Positions 29,672-41,185 of a DNA stretch of 64,000 nt are shown here, in pieces. This DNA comes from Pyrenophora tritici-repentis (Eukaryota; Ascomycota; Dothideomycetes; Pleosporales; Pleosporaceae). The first letter of the stretch is position 1. Every line of letters begins with the position of its first letter. The position numbers and the translations under genes were made by a program. The stretch lies in NCBI RefSeq assembly GCF_003171515.1, contig NC_089395.1, forward strand, positions 1,984,001-2,048,000, in the 5' to 3' direction. The notes beneath the pieces are model-generated. The model was given only the letters and a program-made list of their open reading frames with translations, was not told where the DNA came from and made no database searches.

Positions 29672-30620
29672 AGGCAGCATGGTGATGCAGACTGGGCGGC
29701 ATTGAGGTATATGAATTGAGTAAATCCGCGTTTTCTGATAACTTGGGTTAGAGAGTCCGAGGACGTCCAAACATGGATGATGTGTGTTACGCCATAGTGG
29801 TTCGTGTGCGCGTTTGTGAAGACATGAAAACAGGGGAGCCAGGCCCGTACCTGCCATGGTACAAGCCATGATAGGCAGCTACATGTAATGGGTGCACAAC
29901 ATGGCTTACCTGGCGCCCTGAGTATTCTGCTTGAGGGCGATGAGGTGACGTTTCTCGCATGGTGCACGTTGAAGGCTGGGCCCGCTACGGCTAGACTGTG
30001 GTGACAGATGAGGAGAGTCCGAGGCGCAGCATGGGACAGGTGCAGAGAACCGTGGTTGCCTTTGGCGGAAACGGGGGCAGTCGTTTGTTGTCCACGACGA
30101 GGGAAAGTGATTAGTTACGTACGCAGCCAATTCGTCTCGAATACCACTGCTACCATCAATCCCGTCTCTGGGCCTCCGCCTCTCTCCCCCAAATACGCTC
30201 AACGCGCTTCCCAGGCCAACATCGCTACTCACAGTCGCTACTACTGGACTTTTGGCACTCTCCCCGCTCGCCCACCCAAGTTTCTTCTCGGCGAGTACCC
30301 CGCTATCCGTGCTGCTCATATACGTACAGGTGCCATCTCCGCCTCGACCCAATCCTTCCCTGGTCTCACAACGTCAGGACTTCCCGACGAGCACTTCACC
30401 CTCCACCGCCACGCTCCACACTAAACCACACTGCAGCGGCTCTTCGCCTGCGAAATCGTCGAACCCTCCTCTTTTCTCCTGGTGTATCCTACTAGCTCGT
30501 CGTTCTCACACAAGAGACAGTCGTCGCTATTCGCGCGAGTTGCACGACGTTGAGCGGGTTGTGGGGCAAAACACGGGCGCATCCGCCATTTAGTCGCCAA
30601 ACGGCCTAGGAGCAGAACCC
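29672..30620. other. Long 5' region of the glucan-synthesis gene
   Basis: Short overlapping frames on both strands occur here without motifs. The last 500 bp are CT-rich, typical of fungal promoters and long 5' leaders, and probably serve the Kre6-like gene at 30621. Confidence 0.4.
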
Positions 30621-33029
30621 ATGGCAATGCCAGGGAAACCCGAGTCTTACACGTCGTCGGAATACTCGGATACGCGCACTGGACGGCCAATTGAACAGCG
30701 ACGGCGGTCCTGGTCGAGCTCAAGTGTAGAGAAGGAAGCCGCGAGTCCGTCCCAGGCAAGGACAGAAGGAGCTACCGAGCAAGTTAGGGCAGCCGAACAG
30801 CCACTAATCACACACAATGGCAGCAGTCAGCACTCGGCTTCGGACGCCGGTCTAGATTTCGGCATCCTCCCATCGGCAGAGCTCTCCTCTTCGCCCCTAC
30901 CCTTCGCACCCATCGTACCGTCACCATTGAATCCCGCCTTTTCCCGATCCTCAAGCAATGAGAGTCTAGAAGGAAAAGATGTCATATCCAGTGATGACAC
31001 ACGGCCAAATGCTCGTCGCACTCCGACCACGGGAGGCCTTCTTCACGTACGGCGCCCACCATGGCCTCACCTGCGACCCCTACAAACCAGAAGCACACCA
31101 GATGTTCGGGGCCAGGTCCCTCGCTCTTCTGGTACCCAGCTCACGCTGAATGATTTGGGTACCGATTACACTCGATACTTCAATCCTTTTTCAGACAGCG
31201 CCAGCACACACAGTCGCAGCCGGAGAACTTCCATGTCAGAACGGTGCTCCCACAGCCAGTTTGGCGTCCATCCAGGCGCAACCACACCACCTCCCGGCGC
31301 ACTATCTGTGAATCCATTTCTCACACCTGACGCCTCTACAGCAGGCCTTCACCAACACGACAACAGTGTCTTTGACCCAGAAAGGAACGCATCTTTTGTC
31401 GACGATCGCTTGACTGCACCCTATGAGGAGAAGGGCTTGGCATCTTGGCCATTGGTGTGCGATCAGGAAGAGGCAGACGATGAAATGCACATGCCTCGCG
31501 ATGATGATGACATCAAGTTTCGCCCATCGATACGCGACCATTTCACAAAAGACAGCATTGCGTCCACGATTGGCCTAGCAGTCATGATATCTGGCTTACT
31601 GTTCACATTCATCGGACTTCCCGTGCTTTCTGCCCTCAAGATTATCGAGTACAACTCATCTTATGGCGTGCCACTGAGCATGTTTCCCACCCCTTGGAAG
31701 TCTCAACCGTGGGCTACAGTCAACAACCGGAAGTACCCGTTATTGGCCAATATGAGGACAGGCTTGATCGATCCTGATACCCCTCAAGGTGTCAAGACGA
31801 GGACCGGTGAGTTTGGCGATGAGTACGTATTAGTTTTCAGCGATGAATTCAACGACAACAGCCGCACCTTCTATGAGGGAGATGACCCATACTTCTATGC
31901 TCCCAATATCTGGTATGGTGCGACACAAGACCAAGAGTGGTATGATCCGGACGCTGTAACTACCCAAGACGGCACACTGCAACTGCGGCTGGAGGAATTT
32001 TTCAACCACAACCTCAGGTTTCGGTCTGGTATGCTGAACAGCTGGAATCAGTTATGCTTCAAAGGCGGCATATTCGAAGTATCCGTCTCTCTCCCGGGGC
32101 CTGCAGGCATACAAGGCTTGTGGCCTGGTGCGTGGACCATGGGTAACCTTGGACGGCCAGGCTATTTGAGTACCACGGATGGCCTTTGGCCATACACATA
32201 CCAAGCATGCGATGTAGGCATCACGCCAAACCAATCAAGTCCAGATGGTCTATCCCACCTCCCTGGACAGAGGTTGTCGTCGTGCACCTGCCCGGGTGAA
32301 GATCACCCTACGCCAGGGACCGGAAGAGGCGCACCTGAAATTGATATCATTGAAGTCGGAGCCAGCTCAGGCCCCCAAGGGCATCCGATTGCAACCCAGA
32401 GCTATCAGGTTGCTCCATTCGATATTTACTATTATCCAAATTATAACTTCACAGCCTGCCCAGATACACGGCTGAGTGGATACAACACTTACACTGGTGG
32501 CGCATTCCAGCAGGCTATATCCGCGACTACGGTTCTGAATAAGGATTGGTTCGACAATAAGCAATATCAACGCTACTCCTTTGAGTACGCACCCGGCGAA
32601 GGCGAGGAAGCTTTCATATCCTGGAAAGTGGGCAATCAGACAATGTTCATGATGGATGGCCGTGCTATCGGGGCCAATGGCAACATACAAGCGCGACAAA
32701 TAACAGAGGAGCCAATGTCGCTGATCCTCAATCTTGGGATCAGCAATTCGTGGACTTGGATTGACTGGAAAGATTTGGTGTTTCCAACAACTATCCGTTT
32801 CGACTACGTCAGGTGGTATCAGAAGAAGGGCGAAGAGATGGTGACGTGCGACCCCCCAGGTTTCGAAACTACCGAGTACATCAACAAGCACCCAAAAGCT
32901 TACAACAATCCCAACTACACTGTATGTATATATCTGGTCAGTTTACAAGGTTGAGTCACTAACGTCGAACAGACTTGGGATCAAACGGGCTATGGGTGGC
33001 CAAAGCACAAGCTCAACAACAACTGCTGA
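30621..33029 (+). CDS. Kre6/Skn1-type beta-1,6-glucan synthesis protein (GH16-like)
   Basis: Exons 30621-32921 and 32973-33029 are joined across a 51-nt intron (GTATGT...GAACAG) and encode 785 residues. It is a type II membrane protein: a long Ser-rich cytosolic head of about 310 residues, one membrane helix near residues 312-340 (TIGLAVMISGLLFTFIGLPVLSAL), and a luminal SKN1/GH16 domain. That domain contains FSDEFN, the PGPAGIQGLWPGAWTMGNLGRPGY segment, and the glycosidase-like EIDIIE near residue 573 with its acidic pair. The last exon adds the family-typical end (GYGWPKHKLNNNC). Kre6 and Skn1 act in the ER/Golgi and at the plasma membrane in cell-wall beta-1,6-glucan formation. Whether this is the Kre6 or Skn1 paralogue cannot be decided here. 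Confidence 0.93.
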
Positions 33030-33637
33030 CATCAGTCTTCCAGTCGGTTGGTCACATGTATGGTCAACAAAATACTTCTGCATTCCCCCGAGAATGTCAG
33101 TTTGGTGCCTTGGTTCGAGATTTTAGCTCTGGTTTACAAGTCGCATGTGGTTATGCGATCATGTCCAAACGGCGTAGATGGGCGGTAGAGATTGTTCAAG
33201 AAAACAGGCGCGACTTCTGTACAAGCCGGCACGAGCGAAGTGTTCTGGCAACTGCATCATGGACGGTTGGATGTGGCTATCTCTAGGATGCATGTGTCGT
33301 TCATTGCATATGAGAAGGCTTAATCGATTATTTTTGCTGTGGTAATTCCATGGCCTTGGGGTTGTTGGTAGTGGACTCAGGCATGTATAGATAGCGTCAG
33401 GCAATGAGCACTTTAACTTGAAAAGTTCTGCAGCATGCTTGTTGGCTGCTTGCGACGTGAACAGAGGTCTACGTGTTTGTTGTGGATTTTGCATTTTTCT
33501 GTACATTTAGATGATGGATTGGATAGGCACACATGTCGAATGAAGCTGAAGCTCTGTTCTGGGAACTCTTCGTGTACCAAATACAAGTGCGGTGTTTGCT
33601 GGGGTATATAAAAATGACCACACTTTGATATCTTCAA
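33030..33637. other. Intergenic stretch between convergent genes
   Basis: It separates the 3' ends of the Kre6-like and UvsD-like genes. Only short shadow frames occur; it probably holds both 3' UTRs. Confidence 0.4.
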
Positions 33638-35852
33638 TCATGTTGTGCTCCCACTACTAAAAACCTTTCCAAAAGCATCGCCCTCTTCCATACTGAGGCC
33701 TTCGTCGAGAATGTCATGTGCCATATTAACTACCTCGTCCTCAATGCCAGCTTCCAAAACCAACCCCTCGCTGAAGGCTAATCTCGTCAGAGCAACCAAG
33801 TATGCATGCTGTCCACCTAGAGTGTTGACAAGCTTGCCCTTGATGTCAAAATCAGCATTCGTCGTAGCCACGTGGTAAATAAGCTTCATGGTCGCATTGA
33901 TAGAGTCAACTTTGTGGCCTTGGGTTGGTGAGATGGGAAATCGATAGAGACTGGTTATGCAATAGTCGAGGTACTTGATGAGTCTGCCTATGCAAAGCCG
34001 GTTTTGAGCAAGGCGGCTTGAACCGTACTCTGGTATAGAGAATTGTGTGAGCACGGATAAGACGAGCAGACGGAGGTCCCAGAGGTCCGGCTCTGAGATG
34101 GCTTGTGGTGATGTCGGTTGTGCGGAAGGGTCAGGTACGGGCTTTGGTATCTCGGTGAACAGGTTTGTCAAACGATTGAGAAGAGCATCTTCGTTGTTTG
34201 CCTGGTTATCTTGCGTAGAGTCGACCGTGGTTATTGGGCCGAGAGTGTTTGTGAGAGCGGATGTGGCAAGGATGCGCAACATGAGGGTTATTTGCTGTTG
34301 TGGCTGCTCCTTTACCAAGAGCATGATGGCAAACGAGGACGGGATAGTTTGCCAGAGCCGGGTGATTGCGCCAGAGTCAGATGAAGATAGGCAACTGCTT
34401 GCTATGAGATGGAGTAGCTCAAGGCAGTCTTCGACATTTATCTGTGAAGCAACCTCTCGCTGCCAGGTTGAGTAAAGTTCAGCGACGGCTTTTTCTCCGC
34501 CTTTGGCTGCTTTGGAGATGGGGTCTGCAACGAGATCTACAGTGGCGATGATGAGGGGCACGATGCGCTCAGTGATTTTGACAGCAGTTTCTACAGGTTC
34601 GCAGGCTAGGAGGAAGTGAAGTGCATCGAGTATCAGTGCGGTCGGGGTGTAGTGCTTCTCATTGTGACACTGTTTCCATAGATCAAGGAAAATGTGACAG
34701 ATGTGCAAAGCTAGCTCATGTACATCGAGTGTGTTGATATCGGCCAGAGCGTCATAGACAGTGGAAGACAGCCTCTTGGAAGGCGTCGAAGGAAAGGAGT
34801 GCAGAGTAAGTGCTTCTAGTATGCGGTCGGTGCCGTTTGAAGAGGGATGTGAAAGCAAACGGTGCAAGAGAGTGAATCGGCGGTCGTCACGTCGAAAGTG
34901 GTCAAGGAGGGCGCCATGTATTTGTGGCACGGCAAGCGTACTTGGTGGTGGTGGAGGGCCCTGCTCTCTACGTCTGCTCCGTGGCTCACTCAACTGTAGA
35001 GCAGGTAGCGGTATGGGGCTTTGGTCAGCGATTTGGCGCTTCCGCTTCCCAGGCTGCTTTGGCGTCGCCGTCTTGTGTCTTGACGGTGACGCCATGACGA
35101 CGTCGTCGTCGTCAAAGCCATCCCCAAGCGTGCCGAGAGTCTTCTGCACCTTCCTCGGTGTGCGTGCTGGGCTGATTGCAGGCGCGGCCGACTTGGGACG
35201 GGAAGGCATGGCTCTTGCCGTCCGTCGGGTCATGCCTGCCTCGCGCGCCTCATGTTGGTTGAACATGTTGTCCGTCGTCACCTCATCTTTCTCGCGACGA
35301 AGCTTGTCCATGTCTGCGCGCAGCTTGGCCACTTCGGCGCTGTGGGCGTGCTGCTGGTCGGCAAGCTGGCGCTCATGTCGTCGCGTGTCGGCGTCATATC
35401 GTCTACGCAGTGTGTCGGCTTCCCCAGCCTTTGTCTGCAGCTTCACCTTGAGCTCTTGGGCTTCGCGCCTCTCACGTGCCTTGTCTTGTTCTAGCTGCGA
35501 TGATTAGCCACGTCCTTGTGTGGTGGTGAGTGGCGGCGGGTGTGAGTCGCACCTTCTTTATCCGCTGGAGCAAGTGATTCGGGTCGGCTTGCGAGGTGCG
35601 CGGCGCGTCTTGGACTTGGATGCCATGGCCAAGATGGTCATATTCGTCTTGTGGGCGGGCGTACTGGGGCGCATCGTCGAGATTGATCACCTCATCACCG
35701 TCGTCGTCGAGGCCATAGTCGGATTCCGGATCGCGCGTCTTGTCCGCCTGGTGCTGTGTGGCTCGCAAGGCGCTCGCCTCGAGGTGGTCCAGCGTGTTGG
35801 TGGGCAGGTGGTCAAAGTCATCGTCGCTAAAGTCAAACTCGTCGTCGGCCAT
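33638..35852 (-). CDS. UvsD/Rad26/ATRIP-type DNA-damage checkpoint protein
   Basis: Exon 35553-35852 (100 codons) joins exon 33638-35494 across a 58-nt intron (35495-35552; donor GTGCGA, acceptor CGCAG), giving 718 residues. The start MADDEFDFSDDDFDHLP is an acidic motif of the kind by which ATRIP homologues contact RPA. A coiled coil follows, about residues 100-180 (KARERREAQELKVKLQTKAGEADTL...), which in the family mediates dimerisation and binding of the ATR kinase. Next comes a basic linker with SPxR-type sites and a long alpha-helical repeat region to the end. In Aspergillus (UvsD) and fission yeast (Rad26) the partner is the ATR/Rad3 kinase. The family call rests on architecture and is good but not certain. 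Confidence 0.8.
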
Positions 35853-36261
35853 TATGCCAACTACCAAAACCCAATTCCCGGCCGCCAGCTCATGTTTGTC
35901 GGCGGCGGTGGGGCGCGACGCGTTGTTGGACTATGCAGGTCGAGTCGCATCGCTAAGCGGCGGCGGTGCTGGTGCCATGACGTCTGCCCGTCGTTACTTG
36001 TCCGCAATTTCACAGCCTGCCAGCCCTGCCAGCCCTGCCAGCCCTGCAAGCTTGCCTTGGTCGCTACTCACTCGCTGTAACTTACCAAACACACGACTGC
36101 TGCCATTACCCCGCCGTCGCACATTCACCTTTGGCCAATATCTTCAAACCCGTGCGCCCTCGTCTACTTGTCCTCCCTACCCCCTCCTCCCCTACCCCCA
36201 ATCCCACGCTTAGTATCCCAAGCTCGGACAGCACTCTTGGCCGCTGCCCGCGCTCCCGCAC
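35853..36261. promoter_or_regulatory. Divergent promoter region (UvsD-like / CDP-DAG synthase)
   Basis: 409 bp separate two divergent start codons. It contains a 9-bp tandem repeat (36013-36047) and CT-rich runs with CCCTCCTCCCCTACCCC near 36181, common in fungal core promoters. No TATA box is evident. Confidence 0.5.
36013..36047 (+). repeat. CAGCCCTGC minisatellite
   Basis: Three perfect 9-bp units CAGCCCTGC (36021-36047) follow an 8-bp near-unit CAGCCTGC. It lies in the divergent promoter and could vary in copy number between strains. Confidence 0.8.
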
Positions 36262-37772
36262 ATGATGGCGCGTCCAAGAAAGGACGTCAAGTTTCAGCAC
36301 CAAGTGCGCAGTGCCAGCAACGGGAGGGCCCGACGACCCTCGCAGAGCATGTCAGAATTCAGCGATCCCGGGAGTCCCACCATCAAAGAGGAAGCCGCGC
36401 CTCCGGTACGTTTGATTAGGCCCGCGTCTGTCTGAAACTTGACATACTGACATGCGCCCCAGCTCATCGAGGAACAGCCCCAGAGCGAGTACGAAAAGAA
36501 AAAGGCAAACTTTATAACGCGCACAATATGGACCCTCGTCATGATCGGAGGTTTCTTCTGGGCCCTAGGCGCCGGTCACGTCTTCATAATGATTGCTGTT
36601 ACCGCCGTCCAGGTCATCTCCTTCAAGGAGGTCATTGCCATTGCAAACGTGCCCAGCAAGGCCCGTAGCTTGCGCTTCACAAAGTCGCTCAACTGGTATT
36701 TTCTGGGCATCGCCATGTACTTCCTGTACGGCGAGAGTGTCATTTACTACTTCAAGCACATCCTCATGGTCGACCGCCTGTTGCTTCCCCTGGCTACCCA
36801 CCATCGCTTCATTTCCTTTATGCTCTACATTATCGGTACGTGTCCGTCTGCCACTTGTTGCACCCATGCTGATTCTGACAGGCTTCGTCTTCTTCGTCTT
36901 CTCGCTGCAAAAGGGTCACTACAAGTTCCAATTTACCCAATTCGCCTGGACCCACATGGCTCTCTTTCTCATTGTTGGACAGGCACACTTTGTCATCAAC
37001 AACATCTTCGAGGGCTTCATCTGGTTCATTCTGCCCGTCTCCATGGTGGTGACGAATGATATTTTCGCCTATCTCTGTGGTATAACGTTTGGTCGCACGC
37101 CTCTAATCCAGATTTCACCCAAGAAGACATGGGAGGGCTTTCTAGGTGCCTGGTTCTTCACTGTTCTCTGGGGTATCGCAATTACCCACTTCCTGGCACA
37201 GTACAAGTACTTCATCTGCCCGGTCAATGATCTGGGCGCAAACATTTGGTCAGGCTTGGAGTGCCGGCCAAACCCCGTTTTTGTCGCCCGCGACTACTCG
37301 ATTCCTTTTCTCCCTGAAGGCCTGCCGATACCGCGTACGTTTAACATCATGCCTGTCCAGTTTCACGTCATCATGCTCGGAACTTTTGCCTCTCTCATCG
37401 CACCCTTTGGTGGCTTTTTCGCGTCTGGACTCAAGCGCACCTTCAAGATCAAAGACTTTGGTGACTCGATCCCAGGGCACGGCGGCATGACAGACCGCAT
37501 GGACTGCCAATTCATAATGGGGTCCATTGCATTCTTCTATTATTCGAGCTTCATTGCCGTCCACCACACCACGGTCGGTGGCGTGATTGAAGCAGCCATT
37601 ACCGGACTCACGTACGAAGAGCAGATGGAGGTCGTCAAGATCATGAGCAAGCACTTGGTGAACCAGGACATAATATCACCCAAGGTAAGCATTTGTCCCA
37701 GCCCGTGCATGGTGTAGGAACTAACTGCCATAGGTGCTCGAACTCTTGTCTGAACAGATGGTGAGGAGATGA
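36262..37772 (+). CDS. CDS1: Phosphatidate cytidylyltransferase (CDP-diacylglycerol synthase)
   Basis: Four exons (36262-36405, 36463-36835, 36882-37684, 37734-37772) with introns of 57, 46 and 49 nt give 452 residues. After a hydrophilic head of about 70 residues come repeated membrane helices. The diagnostic family signature follows: SGLKRTFKIKDFGDSIPGHGGMTDRMDCQ, with the K-R...K-D...P-x-H-G-G-x-x-D-R pattern. The enzyme converts phosphatidic acid and CTP to CDP-diacylglycerol (EC 2.7.7.41) in the ER, the precursor of phosphatidylinositol, phosphatidylserine and cardiolipin. The last exon is only 13 codons (VLELLSEQMVRR) but agrees with homologues. There are two ATG codons in tandem at 36262; the first is used here. 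Confidence 0.95.
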
Positions 37773-38153
37773 TCGGTTGGTATTTCACATTTAAAGGGCT
37801 TTTGTGGCTTTATAGGGTTTGGGAAAAAACGCTACGCTGGACGCGGTTTCGATGTAATAGGGTCCGGGAAGGTGCATGTCATGCATGGGTGGGATTTGGT
37901 CTTGCAGGCGTATATACCCTTTTTGCCATCAGCTACGGGACTGAGGAAAACACTCGGCCAGTGCATATTTGCATTTTAGTATTAATCCAAACTCAAGATA
38001 ACAAAGTTTTCCAAGTAATGGTTGGTCGCGCTAGAAAGCATGTTAGCTGCAGGAGGCTTTCCGACAGTCGGAACCGAGGCGCGCACGGACACCAGCGTCT
38101 CTCATGCTTCGTACCTGGATGCAAGTTGCAAAATCGCACCTCAGTAAGCGCCA
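37773..38153. other. Intergenic stretch, no gene recognised
   Basis: It lies between two genes on the same strand and holds the 3' UTR of the CDP-DAG synthase gene and the promoter of the PPR gene. Nothing specific was seen. Confidence 0.4.
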
Positions 38154-40165
38154 ATGCCACGACGCCCAATCGTAAACGACCGACTATGGCAATGTCTTTG
38201 TCCTGGCTCCACCAACTCAACGACCGGTGCCTGCACGAGGCGCAGGGCTAGACTGCTGCAGCACAATGCATGGCCAGGTCATGGCCATGTGCGTGCATAC
38301 AGGACTTCAGATACACGCTTCGCCGCAAACGACTCCTTCTTCACCCAGCCCGGCATTGCTTCAACCGGCTTCATATCGCTAGGCGACTCTCCCCGTCGTC
38401 CAAGGGAGCAGCTTCCGATTACCCAACTTCCCACCCACGTCCTCTACGAACATGTCCGCGCCGAGGGGGCCAAGGGTCACTTCAACGACGTGATGAATAT
38501 TTGCAGGATACTGGTCAAAGATAGAGGAGAGCAGCCAAATAGGGAAATGTACACTGCCATATTGCACAGTTTTGCTGAATGCACCAATGGTACGGCGGGC
38601 AAGGTGCGCAAGGTGCTCGAAGAGATGGGCTTCTGGATCGACACTGACGGTTCCGTGAGCGGCCGGCCCAAGATCGAGCTGGATGCTCGGGCTTGCGAGT
38701 GCGTGCTTGAGGTGCTCGCCGTCCACCCCGACTATCTCCTACGTGCCGACATTCTCGAATACATGAAGTCGCGGTGGCTTGCGCTTTCAGACCGTGCTCG
38801 CAACTTTGTTGTGGCTGGAATGCTGCGCGAGCGTCACTTTGAACATGCATTGTCCGCGCTGGAGGACATGGTAAAGAACAACATACGCGTCGAAAGCTGG
38901 CTGTTCGAAAAGGCAATGTGGATGCTGTTGGAATTTGGAGAGGCTGAGGAAGCCTTTTACGTATTGAACCTCAGGGCAGATGCGCAAAGTAGGAGCAATG
39001 CAACAGCGCCAAGCAAGCTGAGTGATGCCCTCTGGGGTGCATTGCTAGATGCTGCGGCGCAAGCAAATCTTGTAAGTGCATCCTTTGAGTGCGTGGCAGC
39101 AACACACTGCTAACCTCGGCTTAGTACCACGAGACAAACATGGTATGGACGACCCAAGTTCAGCCCGGCTACCTGAAACCTGCAACTGGCGCCTGTCTCT
39201 CTGTTTTGACCACGGCCTCCCGCCATGGAGATGTCCAGCTGGCCACGGATGTTTTCCGTGTGCTTACTGAGCGAGATACCACAATCACAACTCATCAATA
39301 CGAAATGCTCATCAACACATATCTCAAGGCCAACGATTTGTCGGCGGCGCTAAGTGTCATTCTCATCATGGTTGACGCCAACCTCAAGGTAGACGAAGGG
39401 ACGTGCCACCCACTCTACTGGCATCTGTTTACCCAAAAGCATGGCGGGGATAGTCTACCCATGCAAGCCTTCATTCTGTTGCAGGACTTCGAGGCCGCTG
39501 GCCGTAAAGTTCCGACGGCCGCCGTCAATGCATGTATGCAAGCTAGCATCGCCCTGGATCGCCTGGAAGAAGCCGTCGAAATGTACAAGGCTCTGCACAC
39601 TGTTTCCCATGCGGGCCCCAACACGAATACGTTCAACATACTCTTTAGAGGCTGCCGTCGCCAATTGCGCAAGGAGCTGGCCATGTTCTTTGCAAACGAG
39701 ATGATGCAACTGGGCTGCAAACCCGACCGTCTCACATACGACCGGCTCATTTTGGTATGCTTGGAGTGTGGCGATCTGGACGGCGCTCTGCTTTATTACG
39801 AAGAGATGACGAGCGTAAATCTAACGGGCACGAATAAAGGCCGTATGAAACCCAGAAAGAGAACTTGGGAAAGATTGATTCTCAGAAGTGCAGTGCAAGG
39901 CGATGAGAGAGCCGTGGGCCTGCTCAAAGCCTACAAGGAAGGTGTTGACGAGCCCCTCCCAAGCGTGGAGAAGGCCGTCATTGATCGTGTCGAGTCCGGC
40001 CTCGTGCCGATCGTGGCAGCAACAAGCGAGGACATGTCTTCCGCTGCTGTGGAAGATCAACACGTCAGGTTGGCAACGGGTTTTACAAGAACCCCAGGAG
40101 CTGGCGCTGACACGGAACTGTCGGACGATAGCAGAGAATTAGACCCACCGGGGGGGAGGAGTTGA
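38154..40165 (+). CDS. Pentatricopeptide-repeat protein, probably mitochondrial
   Basis: Exons 38154-39071 and 39125-40165 are joined across a 53-nt intron (GTAAGT...GCTTAG) and encode 652 residues. The N-terminus is rich in Arg, Ser and Thr with few acids (TRRRARLLQHNAWPGHGHVRAYRTS), like a mitochondrial presequence. Repeated 35-residue helical hairpins follow, clearest around PNTNTFNILFRGCRRQLRKELAMFFANEMMQLGCKPDRLTYDRLILVCLECGDLDGALLYYEEM. PPR proteins bind organellar RNA and affect its processing, stability or translation. The RNA target cannot be read from here. The acidic C-terminal tail of about 70 residues looks disordered. The start codon is the first ATG that gives a targeting sequence; a slightly later start is possible. 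Confidence 0.85.
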
Positions 40166-41185
40166 GGGCACAGATTGAAACGGAGGCTGGGGAAGGGGGA
40201 CGAGCGTGGCCGTTCTGCAAACCTTATTGAAACTAGCAGAGGGATCGACAAGACCCAACCAAGTCATCTGAGAGCCATAGAAGCGCTGAGGTGGTGTAGC
40301 CAAGCGTTGACAAGGCGTAAACAAGCTACACCATTGCTCGTCGCGCAAAGTCTTGTCTCACCGGTGTGCGTGCCGTGTGTATGAGGACTGTAGATAAGAC
40401 ATAGAAGCGTTCAACTGACGCCTCCAAGCTGCGGCCGCTCGAGGTTAGGCTCACGTAGCCAAGCATAACGCCGGCACGGCGTTTCATCATGATAGAATCT
40501 GGGCCCTCCAGTCCGCGGCGCCGCCTTGTGCAAAATCCCTCTCGCACGAGTTGTCATATTCCGGCAGTATGGAGTCTTACGGAGTCGTTTGAATATAGGC
40601 ACCTGGCGTCAGTGGGGGTGAAACAAGTGCCGAGGCCACAGGCGGCGTCCAATGGCAGGTGGCGCGAATCAAGGTTTTTAAGCCCGCTAGCTCCTTCTTG
40701 GTGAAGCTTAAATCTTGCCGCAGAACCTCACCATCACGGGGCCCACTTCAAGCCTCAACCTTGACAATAGCGGCGCGGGATGGCAAAGACTTTTGCCATC
40801 ACCCGCTGCGCTCAAACAGTCCAAGCCCGAATAATGGCCGCCCACAGGTCGCGCTGCTCGGTCCGTATACGAGTCAACTCCCCCGACAACTTGGTCCACA
40901 CCGGTCAACCTGAGGCGGCTGCATACGTACCGCCTATGGTGCTTGCGACTAGAATGAGGCATCGGAGCGAGCTCCTACCTGGTGTCTCCGGTAACCCCAA
41001 GGTGGGGAACGGCGTTGAATGCACTGTGCACTTGCTGGAGACAATTGTCTCCACGAGAGCACATCCACATTAATCATTTTGTGGGGAGGTTGTCCTGGAG
41101 TACAAGTAGAGAGCCGCCTTCCTTTCCATCTGGCTCATCCACGTCCTTTAATCACTATCCATCTTCATCTCCCTGCTTCTACATC
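40166..41185. other. Intergenic stretch, promoter of the sugar transporter
   Basis: It has GC-rich parts with overlapping short frames on both strands, none with motifs or a plausible start. The right end holds possible CreA sites listed separately. Confidence 0.4.
41002..41086 (+). promoter_or_regulatory. Two possible CreA (carbon repression) sites
   Basis: GTGGGG at 41002-41007 and again at 41081-41086 fits the CreA/Mig1 consensus SYGGRG. They lie 100-185 bp before the ATG of a sugar transporter. CreA sites in pairs upstream of such genes are known to mediate glucose repression in ascomycetes. The motif is short, so chance occurrence is quite possible. Confidence 0.35.

Noticed and set aside
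30008..30424. 138-codon plus-strand frame before the Kre6-like gene
   Set aside because: It lies in the CT-rich leader, has no motif, and overlaps other frames on both strands equally well.
40260..40330. tRNA-like GGTGGTGTAGCCAAG start near 40290
   Set aside because: No matching acceptor stem or T-loop GGTTCGANTC follows at the right distance.
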